Assembly (NCBI GenBank): GCA_023423655.1
Contig: JAFAFE010000001.1
Location: 124,001-188,000 of the forward strand
DNA: 64,000 nucleotides
From: Pseudomonadota bacterium
GTDB lineage: Bacteria; Pseudomonadota; Alphaproteobacteria; Sphingomonadales; Sphingomonadaceae
Direction: 5' to 3'
Made by a program: the position numbers and the translations under genes. Below are positions 41,392 to 50,729 of this stretch, one piece after another. The notes below the pieces were generated by a model that saw only the letters and a program-made list of their open reading frames with translations, was not told the origin of the DNA and did not search any database. Every line of letters starts with the position of its first letter. Position 1 is the stretch's first letter.

Positions 41392-43719
41392 ATGAATATC
41401 ATCCGTTATAAAACCGCCCTTGCGCTCGGGACCGCGCTCATTGCGAGCGTTGCGGCAATGCCCGCTTATGCGCAGGATACGACCGAAGCCGTAGCCGCCG
41501 TGCCCGAAGATGATGGCGAAATTGTCGTCACCGCGCGCCGCCGTGCAGAAAGCCTTCAGGACGTGCCGATTGCCGTCACCGCTATTTCTGGCGCGAGCCT
41601 TGAAAAAGCGGGCGCGATCGACATTACCGACATTTCCAATATGTCGCCCAACACCACGCTTGAAAATTCGCGTGGCACAAACTCGACCCTTACCGCTTTC
41701 ATCCGCGGCGTCGGCCAGCAGGATCCGGTTCCGGGCTTTGAATCGGGTATCGGCATCTATCTCGACGATGTTTATCTGAACCGCCCGCAATCGGCCGTTC
41801 TCGACATTTATGATGTCGAGCGCATCGAAGTGCTGCGTGGGCCCCAAGGCACACTTTATGGCCGCAACACAATCGGCGGCGCGGTCAAATATGTGACCAA
41901 GGCGATCAACCCTGATTCGCCCGAACTTAAAATCCGTGCGACCTATGGTTCCTATAATCAAGCCGATGTGGTGGTAACGGCCAGCACACCGATCACCGAT
42001 ATCATCCGCGTTGGTGCGTCGGTCGCGCGTTTGTCGCGCGGCGGCTTTGGCGACAATCTCCACATCAAGGGCCTTGAAAATTACAATAAGGATGTGTGGG
42101 CAGCGCGCGGCACGGTGGAATTTGGCGGCAATGGTGCGCCGGTTCTGGTGCGCATTTCCGGCGACTATACCCGCGACAAGTCGGATCCGCGCAACGGTCA
42201 TCGCCTGATCCCGGGTCTGGTTTCCAAAGCGCCTGTGCTGGACAATGTCTATGATACCCGCGCGGGCCTCAACGACCCCAAGCAGGACGTCAAGGCTTAT
42301 GGCTTGGCGATGAACGCCTCGGTGGACTTGAGCGATAATCTCACCTTCCGCTCGATCAGCGCATGGCGCAAGGATACGAGCTACACGCCGATCGACTTTG
42401 ACGCTTTGCCGTCGGTCGATGTCGATGTGCCTGCGGTCTATAAGAATGAGCAGCTCAGCCAGGAATTCCAGCTTTTGTATGAAAGCGACCGTTTCAACGG
42501 TCTGGTCGGCTTCTATTATCTCGACGCCAAGGCGGCGACCTCGTTCGACGTGTTGCTGGGCCTCACCGGTTCGACCATCGGCTTGCCCGGCCTTAACGGC
42601 TATACCGCAGGCGATGTGCGCACCAGCACCTGGTCGGTGTTCGGTGATTTCACCTTTGATTTCTCCGATCAGTTGAGCCTTTCGGTCGGCGGTCGTTATA
42701 CCAACGACAAGCGTAGCTCCTACATCTACAAGGCCAACCGCATCAGCGGCCTGTCGCCCGAATTTGGCGGCACGCTCGACCCGATTGCGATTGCGGTAGC
42801 GACCGATTTCCGCGGCGAACGCACGTTCAAGGAATTCACCCCGCGTGCCTCGTTGAGCTTCAAGCCTGACGACAACAACATGCTCTATGCCTCCTATTCC
42901 AAGGGTTTCAAGGGTGGCGGCTTCGACCCGCGCGGTTCGGGCACTTCGGCGCCGATCAGCAATCCGGCGGCGGGCCGCACCTATGAGGATATCTATAATT
43001 TCCTCTCGTTCGATCCTGAAAAGGTGGCAAGCTATGAAGTCGGCTATAAGGGCACCTTGCTCGACCGTCGTTTGACGCTCAGCCTTGCCGGCTTCCATAT
43101 GGACTATAAGGATGTGCAGATTCCGGGGTCGGTCGGCTGTCTGATCGGCGGCGTGCAAAGCTTCTGCGGCATCACCACCAACGCGGCAAAAGCCCGCCTT
43201 CAGGGTGTCGAAGCCGAAATCAACGCAACGCTAGCCCGCGATTTTGCCGGTGACGGCTCGGCGCTGCGTCTGCTCGGCGGCCTTGGCTATATCGACGCCA
43301 AATATAAAAAGTTCATTGGCCCGACGGGCGCCGATGTGGCCGATATCCGTACCTTCCAGAATACGCCGAAATGGACGGTTTCGGGGACGCTTGCTGCCTC
43401 CGTTCCGGTGGCAACCGGCCTGCTCGACCTGTCGACTACGCTCAACTATCGCAGCCTTACCCACCAGTTTGAAGTGCCGATCCCGGCGCTTGACCAGCCG
43501 GGCTATGCTTTGTGGGATGCCTCGATTGTGTGGACAGCGGACAGCGGCGGCTATTCGATCGGTCTCCACGGCAAAAATCTGACCGACAAACGCTACATCA
43601 CGTCGGGTTATAATTACCAGAATGCAGCGGGCCAATCGACGCTCGGCCTCGAAGGGGTTCTCACCGCATTCTACGGCAATCCGCGTCAGATTTTCGTGAC
43701 CGGCACCGTCAAATTCTGA
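41392..43719 (+). CDS. TonB-dependent receptor
   Basis: A 775-residue outer-membrane active transporter. The signal peptide (YKTALALGTALIASVAAMPA, then YAQ) is followed by the TonB-box-like EIVVTARRRAESLQDVPIAV. A plug domain comes next, with the hallmark IYDVERIEVLRGPQGTLYGR then NTIGGAV. The rest is a 22-strand barrel ending in an aromatic residue (VTGTVKF), as needed for BAM recognition. The start at 41392 is set by AGGAGGG; an ATG six bases upstream is too close. It resembles the many sphingomonad receptors of unknown substrate. With the TetR regulator and the MFS permease it probably forms an uptake unit for an organic compound. Confidence 0.95.
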   Translation: MNIIRYKTALALGTALIASVAAMPAYAQDTTEAVAAVPEDDGEIVVTARRRAESLQDVPIAVTAISGASLEKAGAIDITDISNMSPNTTLENSRGTNSTLTAFIRGVGQQDPVPGFESGIGIYLDDVYLNRPQSAVLDIYDVERIEVLRGPQGTLYGRNTIGGAVKYVTKAINPDSPELKIRATYGSYNQADVVVTASTPITDIIRVGASVARLSRGGFGDNLHIKGLENYNKDVWAARGTVEFGGNGAPVLVRISGDYTRDKSDPRNGHRLIPGLVSKAPVLDNVYDTRAGLNDPKQDVKAYGLAMNASVDLSDNLTFRSISAWRKDTSYTPIDFDALPSVDVDVPAVYKNEQLSQEFQLLYESDRFNGLVGFYYLDAKAATSFDVLLGLTGSTIGLPGLNGYTAGDVRTSTWSVFGDFTFDFSDQLSLSVGGRYTNDKRSSYIYKANRISGLSPEFGGTLDPIAIAVATDFRGERTFKEFTPRASLSFKPDDNNMLYASYSKGFKGGGFDPRGSGTSAPISNPAAGRTYEDIYNFLSFDPEKVASYEVGYKGTLLDRRLTLSLAGFHMDYKDVQIPGSVGCLIGGVQSFCGITTNAAKARLQGVEAEINATLARDFAGDGSALRLLGGLGYIDAKYKKFIGPTGADVADIRTFQNTPKWTVSGTLAASVPVATGLLDLSTTLNYRSLTHQFEVPIPALDQPGYALWDASIVWTADSGGYSIGLHGKNLTDKRYITSGYNYQNAAGQSTLGLEGVLTAFYGNPRQIFVTGTVKF

Positions 43720-43746
43720 TCCGGGGCATCCCGATCAACCAGACAT

Positions 43747-43782
43747 AAAAAGGGGCCGGACATGATGTACCGGCCCCTTTTT
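43747..43782 (+). terminator. Intrinsic terminator after the TonB receptor gene
   Basis: AAAAGGGGCCGG pairs with CCGGCCCCTTTTT around a ten-base loop, a strong stem with T-run on the plus strand and A-run on the other side. It lies 28 bases after the receptor stop, so the MFS gene probably depends on read-through or its own promoter. Confidence 0.9.
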
Positions 43783-43841
43783 GCTTGAGCGGTGCCTGTC
43801 AGACGTTAGGGCAGGCAGCCAGTAAACCAGCGGAGACGATG

Positions 43842-45212
43842 ATGAGCGGGACACAGGATTTGGAGGTAGGCGCGCGTGCAGCGGGCGCGTCGGATGGCGT
43901 AACGCTTGGCGTAACGGACACGCCCCATACACCGGCCAGCGGCACTTATGATGATAGCGTGAGCAATGGCTATCGCGCGGTGGTGCTGCTCATGCTGCTC
44001 CTCGTTTATACGTTCAACTTTCTCGACCGGCAGATTCTCGGCATTTTGGCAGGGCCGATCAAGGCCGACCTTGGCCTGACCGACAGCCAGTTGGGACTGC
44101 TCGGCGGCCTGCCCTTCGCGATCCTCTATTCGACGCTCGCCATTCCGCTGGCGATGGTCGCGGACAAGACCAGCCGCACTTGGGTGATTACCGCCAGTCT
44201 TGCGGTCTGGTCGGGCTTTACCGCGTTGTGCGGCATGGCGAACAGCTACACGCAGCTTTTCTTGGCTCGCATCGGTGTGGGTGCAGGTGAAGCGGGCGGC
44301 GTTGCGCCCTCTTATGCGGTGATTGCCGATTATTTCCCCGCAGGAAGCCGCGCGCGCGCACTCGCGATTTACTCGCTCGGCATCCCTTTGGGGTCGGCGG
44401 CTGGCTATTTTTTCGGCGGCTATATCGCGCAGAATTTCCAATGGCGCACGACCTTCATCGCCGTGGGAGTAGCGGGTCTGGTGCTGGCCCCGATCTTCCG
44501 CCTTGTCGTGCGTGAACCCAAAAAGAAAGTCGTGGCTGCCGCCGATGGCGCAGCCACTCCGCCCGCGACGCCCTTGGGTGAAGTGTTCGGCATCCTTGCG
44601 AAAAAGCCTGCCTTCTGGCTGCTCGCCTTTGGCGCGGCGTCTAGTTCGCTGTGCGGCTATGGCGTGGCCTTCTGGCTGCCGAGCCTGCTGGAGCGTAGTT
44701 TCGGCCTCGACATATTGGCGCGCGGACAATTTTTAGGCTTCCTGCTGCTGATCGGCGGGGTCGCCGGTGTGTTGGCGGGCGGCTGGCTCGGGGACCGCAT
44801 CGGCGGGAGCGACAAGGCAGCCTATGCGCGCATTCCGGCAATCAGCTATATTATCGGCGCGCCTTTGTTTATCGCGGGCGTGTTGTCGAACGATATGACC
44901 ACCGCTTTCCTGCTCATGCTGATCCCGCAAGGTCTGGTCTATATCTGGCTCGCGCCGGTGTTGACCGCAGTGCAGCATCTGGTCCCGATGCACATGCGCG
45001 CGACCGCAAGCGCGACCTTCCTGCTCATCAATAATTTGATTGGTTTGGGGCTGGGATCATGGGTTGTTGGAAGCCTATCGGAAGCCCTTACCCCCGCCTA
45101 TCAGGGCGAAGCGTTGCGCTACGCCATTGCGGCGGCTTTGTGTATGTATTTTGTGGCCGGTGCGCTGATGTGGCTCGCGGGTAAGCAGTTACGTAAGGCG
45201 TGGGTGGATTAA
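43842..45212 (+). CDS. MFS transporter, spinster-like
   Basis: A 456-residue inner-membrane major facilitator with twelve predicted helices. The first helix, VVLLMLLLVYTFNFLDRQIL, carries the F-x-D-R motif, followed by GLTDSQLGLLGGLPFAILYS. The A-motif loop is LAMVADKTSRTWVI and motif 5-like text is FLARIGVGAGEAGGVAPSYA. The spinster/GalP-type arrangement fits carriers of organic acids or lipids near TonB receptors in sphingomonads. The start is 43842, with GGAG in place, after a polar N-terminal tail of about 45 residues. It ends 11 bases before a bidirectional terminator. Confidence 0.93.
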   Translation: MSGTQDLEVGARAAGASDGVTLGVTDTPHTPASGTYDDSVSNGYRAVVLLMLLLVYTFNFLDRQILGILAGPIKADLGLTDSQLGLLGGLPFAILYSTLAIPLAMVADKTSRTWVITASLAVWSGFTALCGMANSYTQLFLARIGVGAGEAGGVAPSYAVIADYFPAGSRARALAIYSLGIPLGSAAGYFFGGYIAQNFQWRTTFIAVGVAGLVLAPIFRLVVREPKKKVVAAADGAATPPATPLGEVFGILAKKPAFWLLAFGAASSSLCGYGVAFWLPSLLERSFGLDILARGQFLGFLLLIGGVAGVLAGGWLGDRIGGSDKAAYARIPAISYIIGAPLFIAGVLSNDMTTAFLLMLIPQGLVYIWLAPVLTAVQHLVPMHMRATASATFLLINNLIGLGLGSWVVGSLSEALTPAYQGEALRYAIAAALCMYFVAGALMWLAGKQLRKAWVD

Positions 45213-45223
45213 GCAAAATCGTA

Positions 45224-45257
45224 GATCCTCCCCAAGCTTGTCTTGGGGAGGATCTTT
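45224..45257. terminator. Bidirectional terminator (family C hairpin)
   Basis: GATCCTCCCCAAG-N6-CTTGGGGAGGATC followed by TTTTT: a 13-bp perfect stem between the convergent MFS and prfC genes. The stem is the same hairpin seen in the family C repeats at 5662 and 7217, so a repeat unit appears to serve as a terminator here. Confidence 0.85.
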
Positions 45258-46838
45258 TTACCGCTCCTTGGTCGCGTTGAATTTGAGATCGGGATTTTTC
45301 TCGACCTGATAGCCGACATCCCACGCCGATTTCGCCATAAACACAGGATTACCGTCGCGGTCTTTGGCGAGGTTGGCTTTGTTGATATCGGTGAAGGCCT
45401 TCATCGCCACATCGGGGCCGCTCAACCAGCGCGCGGTGTCGAAGGGCGAGGGTTCGAGCATGGCTTCGACCTTATATTCGGCCTCTAGCCGCGAGATCAG
45501 CACATCAAGCTGCAGCTGCCCGACCACGCCGATAATCGATTGCGCGCCGATTTCGGGGTAAAAAACCTGAATCACGCCCTCTTCGCTGAGGTCGTCCAAG
45601 GCTTTGCGCAATTGCTTGGTCTTGGTCGGGTCCTTGAGCGCCACGCGGCGCAAAATTTCCGGCGCGAAATTGGGGAGGCCGGTGACGCGCACGCCCAATT
45701 TCTCGGCCAGCGTATCGCCGACGCGCAAGGTGCCATGATTGGGGATGCCGATAATATCGCCGGGAAAGGCTTCGTCGGCGAGTTCGCGGTCCTGCGCGAA
45801 AAACAGGATCGGCGAATGGACCGCAATCGGCTTGCCGCTGCCCGACGGCGTCAGCTTCATGCCGCGTTTGAACTTGCCCGAACAGAGCCGCATGAATGCG
45901 ATGCGGTCGCGGTGCATCGGGTCCATATTGGCCTGCACCTTGAAGATGAAGCCGGTGACCGCGCTGTCGGTCGGCTCGATTGGCGCAGGTTCTGCGGGTT
46001 GCGGGCGCGGCGGCGGCGCATAGGCCGCGACCGCATCAATCAGCTCGGTCACGCCGAATTGCTTGAGCGCGGACCCGAAATAAACCGGCGTCAAATCGCC
46101 ATGACGATAGGCTTCTAGGTCAAATTCGGGATAGCCGACGCCGATCAGTTCCACTTCCTCGCGGAATTGGGCGAGGCCTTGGGGCGATATTAACGCTTCG
46201 AGCTTCGGATCATCGACGCCCGAAAGCTGGGTGACCTTGCCTTCAAATGCTTTGCTGTCGCCGGTGGGCTGCATCAGGCAGTTGGTGGCAAAATCATAAA
46301 TGCCTTCAAACACGCCGCCCATGCCAATCGGCCAGCTCATCGGCGTGACATCGAGCGCGAGCATGTCGGCCACTTCATCGAGCAGTTCGAACGGGTCGCG
46401 GCCTTCGCGGTCGACCTTGTTGACAAAGGTGAAGATGGGGACCGAGCGCAACCGGCACACTTCGAACAATTTGCGGGTTTGCGCCTCGATGCCCTTGGCC
46501 GCGTCAATCACCATGATGGCCGAATCGACCGCGGTGAGCGTACGATAGGTATCTTCGGAAAAATCTTCGTGCCCCGGCGTGTCGAGCAGGTTGAAGGTGA
46601 TGGTGGAACCGTCCTTGTCCGGCCGCTCGAACGTCATGACCGAAGAGGTCACCGAAATGCCGCGCTGTTGTTCGATCTTCATCCAGTCCGAACGCGCGCG
46701 CCGGCTCGCCCCGCGCGCCTTGACCTCGCCCGCCAAATGGATCGCGCCGCCTTCCAAAAGCAGCTTTTCGGTGAGCGTGGTCTTGCCCGCGTCAGGGTGG
46801 GAAATGATCGCAAAGGTGCGGCGGGACGGGATTTTCAT
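45258..46838 (-). CDS. prfC: Peptide chain release factor 3
   Basis: RF3 is a GTPase that recycles RF1 and RF2 from the ribosome after peptide release. The 526-residue protein has the translational GTPase motifs: G1 SHPDAGKTTLTEKLLL, switch I around SDWMKIEQQRGISVTSSVMT, G3 DTPGHEDFSEDTYRTL and G4 FVNKVDREGRDPFELLDEVA. The RF3-specific C-terminal domain contains EFEVELIGVGYPEFDLEAY-like and LQLDVLISRLEAEYKVEAML segments. The ATG at 46838 gives the expected family length; its ribosome site is weak. prfC is present in only part of the alphaproteobacteria. Confidence 0.95.
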   Translation of the reverse strand: MKIPSRRTFAIISHPDAGKTTLTEKLLLEGGAIHLAGEVKARGASRRARSDWMKIEQQRGISVTSSVMTFERPDKDGSTITFNLLDTPGHEDFSEDTYRTLTAVDSAIMVIDAAKGIEAQTRKLFEVCRLRSVPIFTFVNKVDREGRDPFELLDEVADMLALDVTPMSWPIGMGGVFEGIYDFATNCLMQPTGDSKAFEGKVTQLSGVDDPKLEALISPQGLAQFREEVELIGVGYPEFDLEAYRHGDLTPVYFGSALKQFGVTELIDAVAAYAPPPRPQPAEPAPIEPTDSAVTGFIFKVQANMDPMHRDRIAFMRLCSGKFKRGMKLTPSGSGKPIAVHSPILFFAQDRELADEAFPGDIIGIPNHGTLRVGDTLAEKLGVRVTGLPNFAPEILRRVALKDPTKTKQLRKALDDLSEEGVIQVFYPEIGAQSIIGVVGQLQLDVLISRLEAEYKVEAMLEPSPFDTARWLSGPDVAMKAFTDINKANLAKDRDGNPVFMAKSAWDVGYQVEKNPDLKFNATKER

Positions 46839-46922
46839 CACAAGGCTTTCAATAATTTCGTCATGTGCCCTACTTGTGCGGTACTGCGGCTGCAATATTC
46901 AAGCTATGCGCCTAGGCGGACC

Positions 46923-46990
46923 CGTAGTGCTGAGCCTGTCGAAGCACGGTGTGCAGCACTGAGAAACGCCCTTCGACAAGCTCAGGGCTG
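46923..46990. repeat. Intergenic repeat, family E (short copy)
   Basis: GTGCTGAGCCTGTCGAAGCAC and CCCTTCGACAAGCTCAGGGC are inverted half-sites of the family seen at 16765 and 31785. It lies between the divergent prfC and hisN genes. Confidence 0.7.
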
Positions 46991-47085
46991 CGGATGGGGT
47001 GATAGATCATTCCTTTACAGGGCAAAGACGAATTTGGAAGGGGGAAAGCTAGCCAGCGTTGCCGTGTCACGCTACAGACAATGCC

Positions 47086-47868
47086 ATGAAACTCACCGAT
47101 GATATGGCGCTTGCCGCACGTCTTGCCGATGCAGCGGGCGCGGCGATCCGCCCGTTTTTCCGCGCCCCTTTCGACCATGAGGCCAAGGGCGATGCATCGC
47201 CCGTCACCGAAGCCGACCGCGCGGCGGAACTTGCGATGCGCGATATTCTTGCCAAAGAACGACCCGACGATGGCATAATCGGCGAAGAATTCGGCACCGA
47301 GCGCGGCGATGCCAAGCGTATCTGGGTGCTCGACCCGATTGACGGCACGACCAGCTTCATGGCGGGTAAGCCGACCTTCGGCACGCTCATTGCGCTGCTC
47401 GTCGATGGCTGGCCGGTGCTGGGGGTGATCGACCAGCCTACAAATCGCGAACGCTGGGTCGGCGCCGCAGGGCATGGCACGACCTTTAACGGTCAGCCTG
47501 TCCGCACCCGCGCCGCGCGTGCGCTTGACGAGATGAGCCTCGCCACCACCGGCCCGCAATATTTCAGCGAGCATGAAGGCGAACATTTTATGGGCCTCGC
47601 CGCCAAAACCGCGCACAAGCGCATGATCTTCGGCGGGGATTGCTATAATTACGGCCTGCTGGCGTCGGGCTTTATCGACCTTGTGGTCGAAGCAGGATTG
47701 CAACTCCACGACTTCGCCGCGCTCGTCCCCATTGTCGAAGGCGCAGGCGGGATGATGTGCGATTGGAATGGCGAGCCTTTGGACGTCGATTCCAAGGGCG
47801 ACGTTATCGCCTGCGGCGACCCTGCGCGGATTGACGATGTGCTGGAGGCGCTGGCCTGCCATCATTGA
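47086..47868 (+). CDS. hisN: Histidinol-phosphatase (IMPase family, HisN)
   Basis: It removes phosphate from L-histidinol phosphate in histidine synthesis. The 260-residue protein has the metal-binding motifs of the inositol monophosphatase family: EEFGTERGDAKRIWVLDPID with GTTSFMAGKPTFGTLIAL, and the C-terminal QLHDFAALVPIVEGAGGMM. The SFMAGKPTFGTLIALLVDGW and GGDCYNYGLLASGFIDLVVE stretches are typical of HisN rather than of CysQ or SuhB. The ATG at 47086 fits the usual length; there is no strong ribosome site. No other his genes are in the window. Confidence 0.9.
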   Translation: MKLTDDMALAARLADAAGAAIRPFFRAPFDHEAKGDASPVTEADRAAELAMRDILAKERPDDGIIGEEFGTERGDAKRIWVLDPIDGTTSFMAGKPTFGTLIALLVDGWPVLGVIDQPTNRERWVGAAGHGTTFNGQPVRTRAARALDEMSLATTGPQYFSEHEGEHFMGLAAKTAHKRMIFGGDCYNYGLLASGFIDLVVEAGLQLHDFAALVPIVEGAGGMMCDWNGEPLDVDSKGDVIACGDPARIDDVLEALACHH

Positions 47869-47976
47869 TGGCACGCCCCACCCTTCTGCACAAAAAACGC
47901 ATCATCGCTGCACAAAGGCGGGACAGGCGCGGGTCTATAGACGTTCCGCCCGTTAACACCTCGCGAAAGCCTGCCC

Positions 47977-48360
47977 ATGAAACTGTCCTTCCGCCCCGGC
48001 TATGCGCTTGCGGCCCTCGCGCTTTTCCTCGTCGAAGTGGCGATTGCGCTATGGGTCAAGGACCGTTTCATCCGCCCTTATGGCGGTGATGTTCTTGCGA
48101 CCATCCTTGTCTATCTGACCTTGCGCGCTGTGACGGATTTACGCGTCATGCCCGCAAGCCTTGCGGCGCTCGCTATCTCCTTCATGGTCGAGTGTGCGCA
48201 AGCCCTAGACCTTGTGGCGCGCCTTGGTCTGGCCCATAATGTCCCCGCACGGACAATTTTCGGCACCGCCTTCGCGGTGGAGGATTTACTGGCTTATACG
48301 GCAGGGGCGTTAATTGTGCTTGTCGGCGAAACGATGCGCAGCAATCGGCAAAATCTATAA
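47977..48360 (+). CDS. DUF2809 domain membrane protein
   Basis: A 127-residue protein with four predicted membrane helices. The segments are YALAALALFLVEVAIALWVK, VLATILVYLTLRAVTDL, SLAALAISFMVECAQALDLV and FAVEDLLAYTAGALIVLVGE. The glutamate and histidine/glutamine positions in FMVECAQALDLVARLGLAHN match the DUF2809 family. That family is found in many bacteria, occasionally near VanZ-like proteins, to which it has some resemblance in fold. No function is known. It ends 20 bases from the convergent PBP gene. Confidence 0.82.
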   Translation: MKLSFRPGYALAALALFLVEVAIALWVKDRFIRPYGGDVLATILVYLTLRAVTDLRVMPASLAALAISFMVECAQALDLVARLGLAHNVPARTIFGTAFAVEDLLAYTAGALIVLVGETMRSNRQNL

Positions 48361-48379
48361 CTCTTCTCGGGCGCAAGGC

Positions 48380-50638
48380 CTACTCCACAAACACCCCGTC
48401 ATTGCCGCGCGGGGGCGAGGTTTTGTTTTGGGGGGCTTTGGTGGGCGGCGCGTTGGGCGGGAAAGGGCGGTCGTTGCGATCGCGGTCCCACTCTCTCCCC
48501 CTTTCCCTGTCGCGTTCGTTGCTGCCCGTGCCGGAGCCAGCGCCGGACCCTGAGCCACCGCTATCACCATTGCCGCGCCTGCCGGTCACGCCGTCAATCC
48601 AGTCCTGATTGATTTCGGGCCGGTCCGGACGGTCGGGGCGGGTTGCAGGGGGCGGGCCGTCAGGATTGGCGGCATTGTCGATGCCCGGCGCTTCAGGCTC
48701 GATCTGGATCGGCATCCCGTTTTCATCGACAAATTGCCCTTCGCCCGGCGCGCCGAATTCCTGTCCCGGCTCTTCGGCCTCCAATTGCCATTCGGGCAGG
48801 GTGACCTGCGTATCAAATTGTTCGACCGGCCGTTTAGCGACCGCGACGCGCATATAATCGGCAAAGGCTTTGGCGGGTGCTTTGCCGCCCTGTAGATAAT
48901 TGCCGACCGCCTTGCTGTCATCGCGGCCCATCCATACGGCGGTGGTGATGCCGCTCGAAAAGCCGACAAACCAGCCATCCTTGTTGCTGCTCGTAGTGCC
49001 GGTCTTGCCCGCCACCGGACGCCCGATCTGCGCCGCGCGGCCGGTGCCGGTGTTGACCGCAGTTTGCATGAGGTCGGTAATCCCCGCCGCCACCCACGGA
49101 TCGATCAGCTGCGCGCCTTTGTCGGGCGTGTGGTTATAGAGTAATTTGCCGTCCGCTGTGGTCACTTTGGTAATGCCATAGGGCGTCACCGCCGCGCCCT
49201 TGGCGCTGACACCGGCAAAGGCGCGCGCCATGTCGATCACGCGCACTTCGGAGGTGCCGAGCACCATCGACGGGTGGGTGTTGATCGGCGTCGTAATGCC
49301 GAAACGCTTGGCCATATTGGCAACGCTCGCATAGCCGACTTCCTCGCCAAGCTGCGCGGCCACCGTGTTCAAACTATAGGCAAAGGCGGTGCGCAGCGAC
49401 ACATCGCCCGAAAACCGCCCGCTGCTGTTGCGCGGGCTCCAGCCCTTGATCGTGACCGGCTTGTCTTCGACCATGTCATTGACCTTATAGCCCGCTTCGA
49501 GCGCGGCCATATAGACGAATACTTTCCACGCGGAGCCGGGCTGGCGCACCGCTTTGGTCGCGCGGTTATAGTTGGAGGTCACATAATCGGTGCCGCCGAC
49601 CATCGCCAAAACCGCGCCATCGCGATCAAGGCTGACCAGTGCGCCCTGCACCCCGCGCGGCGCATTGGCCTTAACCGATGCGGTCGCCGACCGCTGCAAG
49701 GCAGGGTCGAGCGTGGTCCATACGTCCAAAGGCTCGGCGGTTTCGTCAATCAGCACATCTAGCTGTGGCAGCGCCCAATCGGTGAAATAGCGCGCACTGG
49801 TCTGTGCGGGTTCGGGCGCAAGTTCGACCGCGACCGGATTAGCGGCGACCGCCTGCCCCGGCGTGATCGCACCGGCATCCTGCATCACTTGCAGCACGAC
49901 TTTGGCGCGATCGACCGCAGCTTCGGCGTCGGCGGTCGGCGAATAGCGCGACGGGGCTTTGACAAGCCCTGCAATAATCGCGGCTTCCGACAGCGACAGC
50001 GAAGTTGCGCTATGGTTGAAAAACCGGCGCGAGGCGGCGTCAATGCCGTAGCTGCCGCCGCCAAAATAGACTTTGTTCAAATAAAGTTCGAGGATCTGGT
50101 CCTTGCTGAACTTGCGCTCCATCGCGAGCGCCAGCACCGCTTCACGCATCTTGCGCGAGTAAGTATAGCTGTTGGTCAGGAAGATATTGCGCGCAAGCTG
50201 CTGCGTGATGGTCGATGCTCCCTGCATCCGCCGTCCGGTGCCGCGATTCTGCACCGCCACCCAGGTCGAGCGCGCCATGCCGACCGGATCGACGCCCAAA
50301 TGGCTGTAAAAACGCCGGTCTTCGACCGCGACCATCGCATTGGTCATGATCTGCGGAATTTCTTCCTTTTTGAGCCAGCGGCCATAGGTCGGCCCCAATG
50401 TCATCAGGATGCTGCCATCGGCGGCATGGACGCGGATGGTCTGGCCGTTGGGCGATTGTTTCAGCTCTTCGAAACTCGGCAGCGACTGCATCGCAATCCA
50501 CACCGAGGTGGCGAGTGCGACAAAGCCGATAAAACCGATGGCAAGGCCGGTCCACATAAGCCGCTTGAACCACACCCAATAGCGGTTTTTGGGTTTGGAA
50601 TCAGCAGGTTGGGGAGAAGGTTTCTTGCGGCGCGCCAT
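48380..50638 (-). CDS. Penicillin-binding protein 1A, class A bifunctional synthase
   Basis: Second class A PBP, 752 residues. A short basic cytoplasmic tail (MARRKKPSPQPADSKPKNRY) leads to one membrane helix (MWTGLAIGFIGFVALATSVW). GT51 motifs: EDRRFYSHLGVDPVGMARST and MQGASTITQQLARNIF. Transpeptidase motifs: S-x-x-K in RQPGSAWKVFVYMAALEAGY, S-x-N in FAYSLNTVAAQLGEEVGYAS, and KTGTTSSNKDGWFVGFS. The last 130 residues are low-complexity: acidic, then Gly/Ser repeats and Arg/Asp repeats (ERDRERGREWDRDRNDR). Unlike the PBP at 31947, disorder is at the periplasmic C-terminus. The start at 50638 is the second ATG of the frame. Confidence 0.94.
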   Translation of the reverse strand: MARRKKPSPQPADSKPKNRYWVWFKRLMWTGLAIGFIGFVALATSVWIAMQSLPSFEELKQSPNGQTIRVHAADGSILMTLGPTYGRWLKKEEIPQIMTNAMVAVEDRRFYSHLGVDPVGMARSTWVAVQNRGTGRRMQGASTITQQLARNIFLTNSYTYSRKMREAVLALAMERKFSKDQILELYLNKVYFGGGSYGIDAASRRFFNHSATSLSLSEAAIIAGLVKAPSRYSPTADAEAAVDRAKVVLQVMQDAGAITPGQAVAANPVAVELAPEPAQTSARYFTDWALPQLDVLIDETAEPLDVWTTLDPALQRSATASVKANAPRGVQGALVSLDRDGAVLAMVGGTDYVTSNYNRATKAVRQPGSAWKVFVYMAALEAGYKVNDMVEDKPVTIKGWSPRNSSGRFSGDVSLRTAFAYSLNTVAAQLGEEVGYASVANMAKRFGITTPINTHPSMVLGTSEVRVIDMARAFAGVSAKGAAVTPYGITKVTTADGKLLYNHTPDKGAQLIDPWVAAGITDLMQTAVNTGTGRAAQIGRPVAGKTGTTSSNKDGWFVGFSSGITTAVWMGRDDSKAVGNYLQGGKAPAKAFADYMRVAVAKRPVEQFDTQVTLPEWQLEAEEPGQEFGAPGEGQFVDENGMPIQIEPEAPGIDNAANPDGPPPATRPDRPDRPEINQDWIDGVTGRRGNGDSGGSGSGAGSGTGSNERDRERGREWDRDRNDRPFPPNAPPTKAPQNKTSPPRGNDGVFVE

Positions 50639-50729
50639 AGCTGGGACCAAGGCTTAAAGCCTCTCCCCCATGCCGACAAGTTTTATATTGGTGCAAATGC
50701 GGTGGACAGAGCGTGCAGACGCGCGGCGC

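Noticed and set aside
41347..43158. Long minus-strand open frame opposite the TonB receptor (603 codons)
   Set aside because: The antisense translation is low in hydrophobic pattern and has no domain. The receptor on the plus strand is complete.
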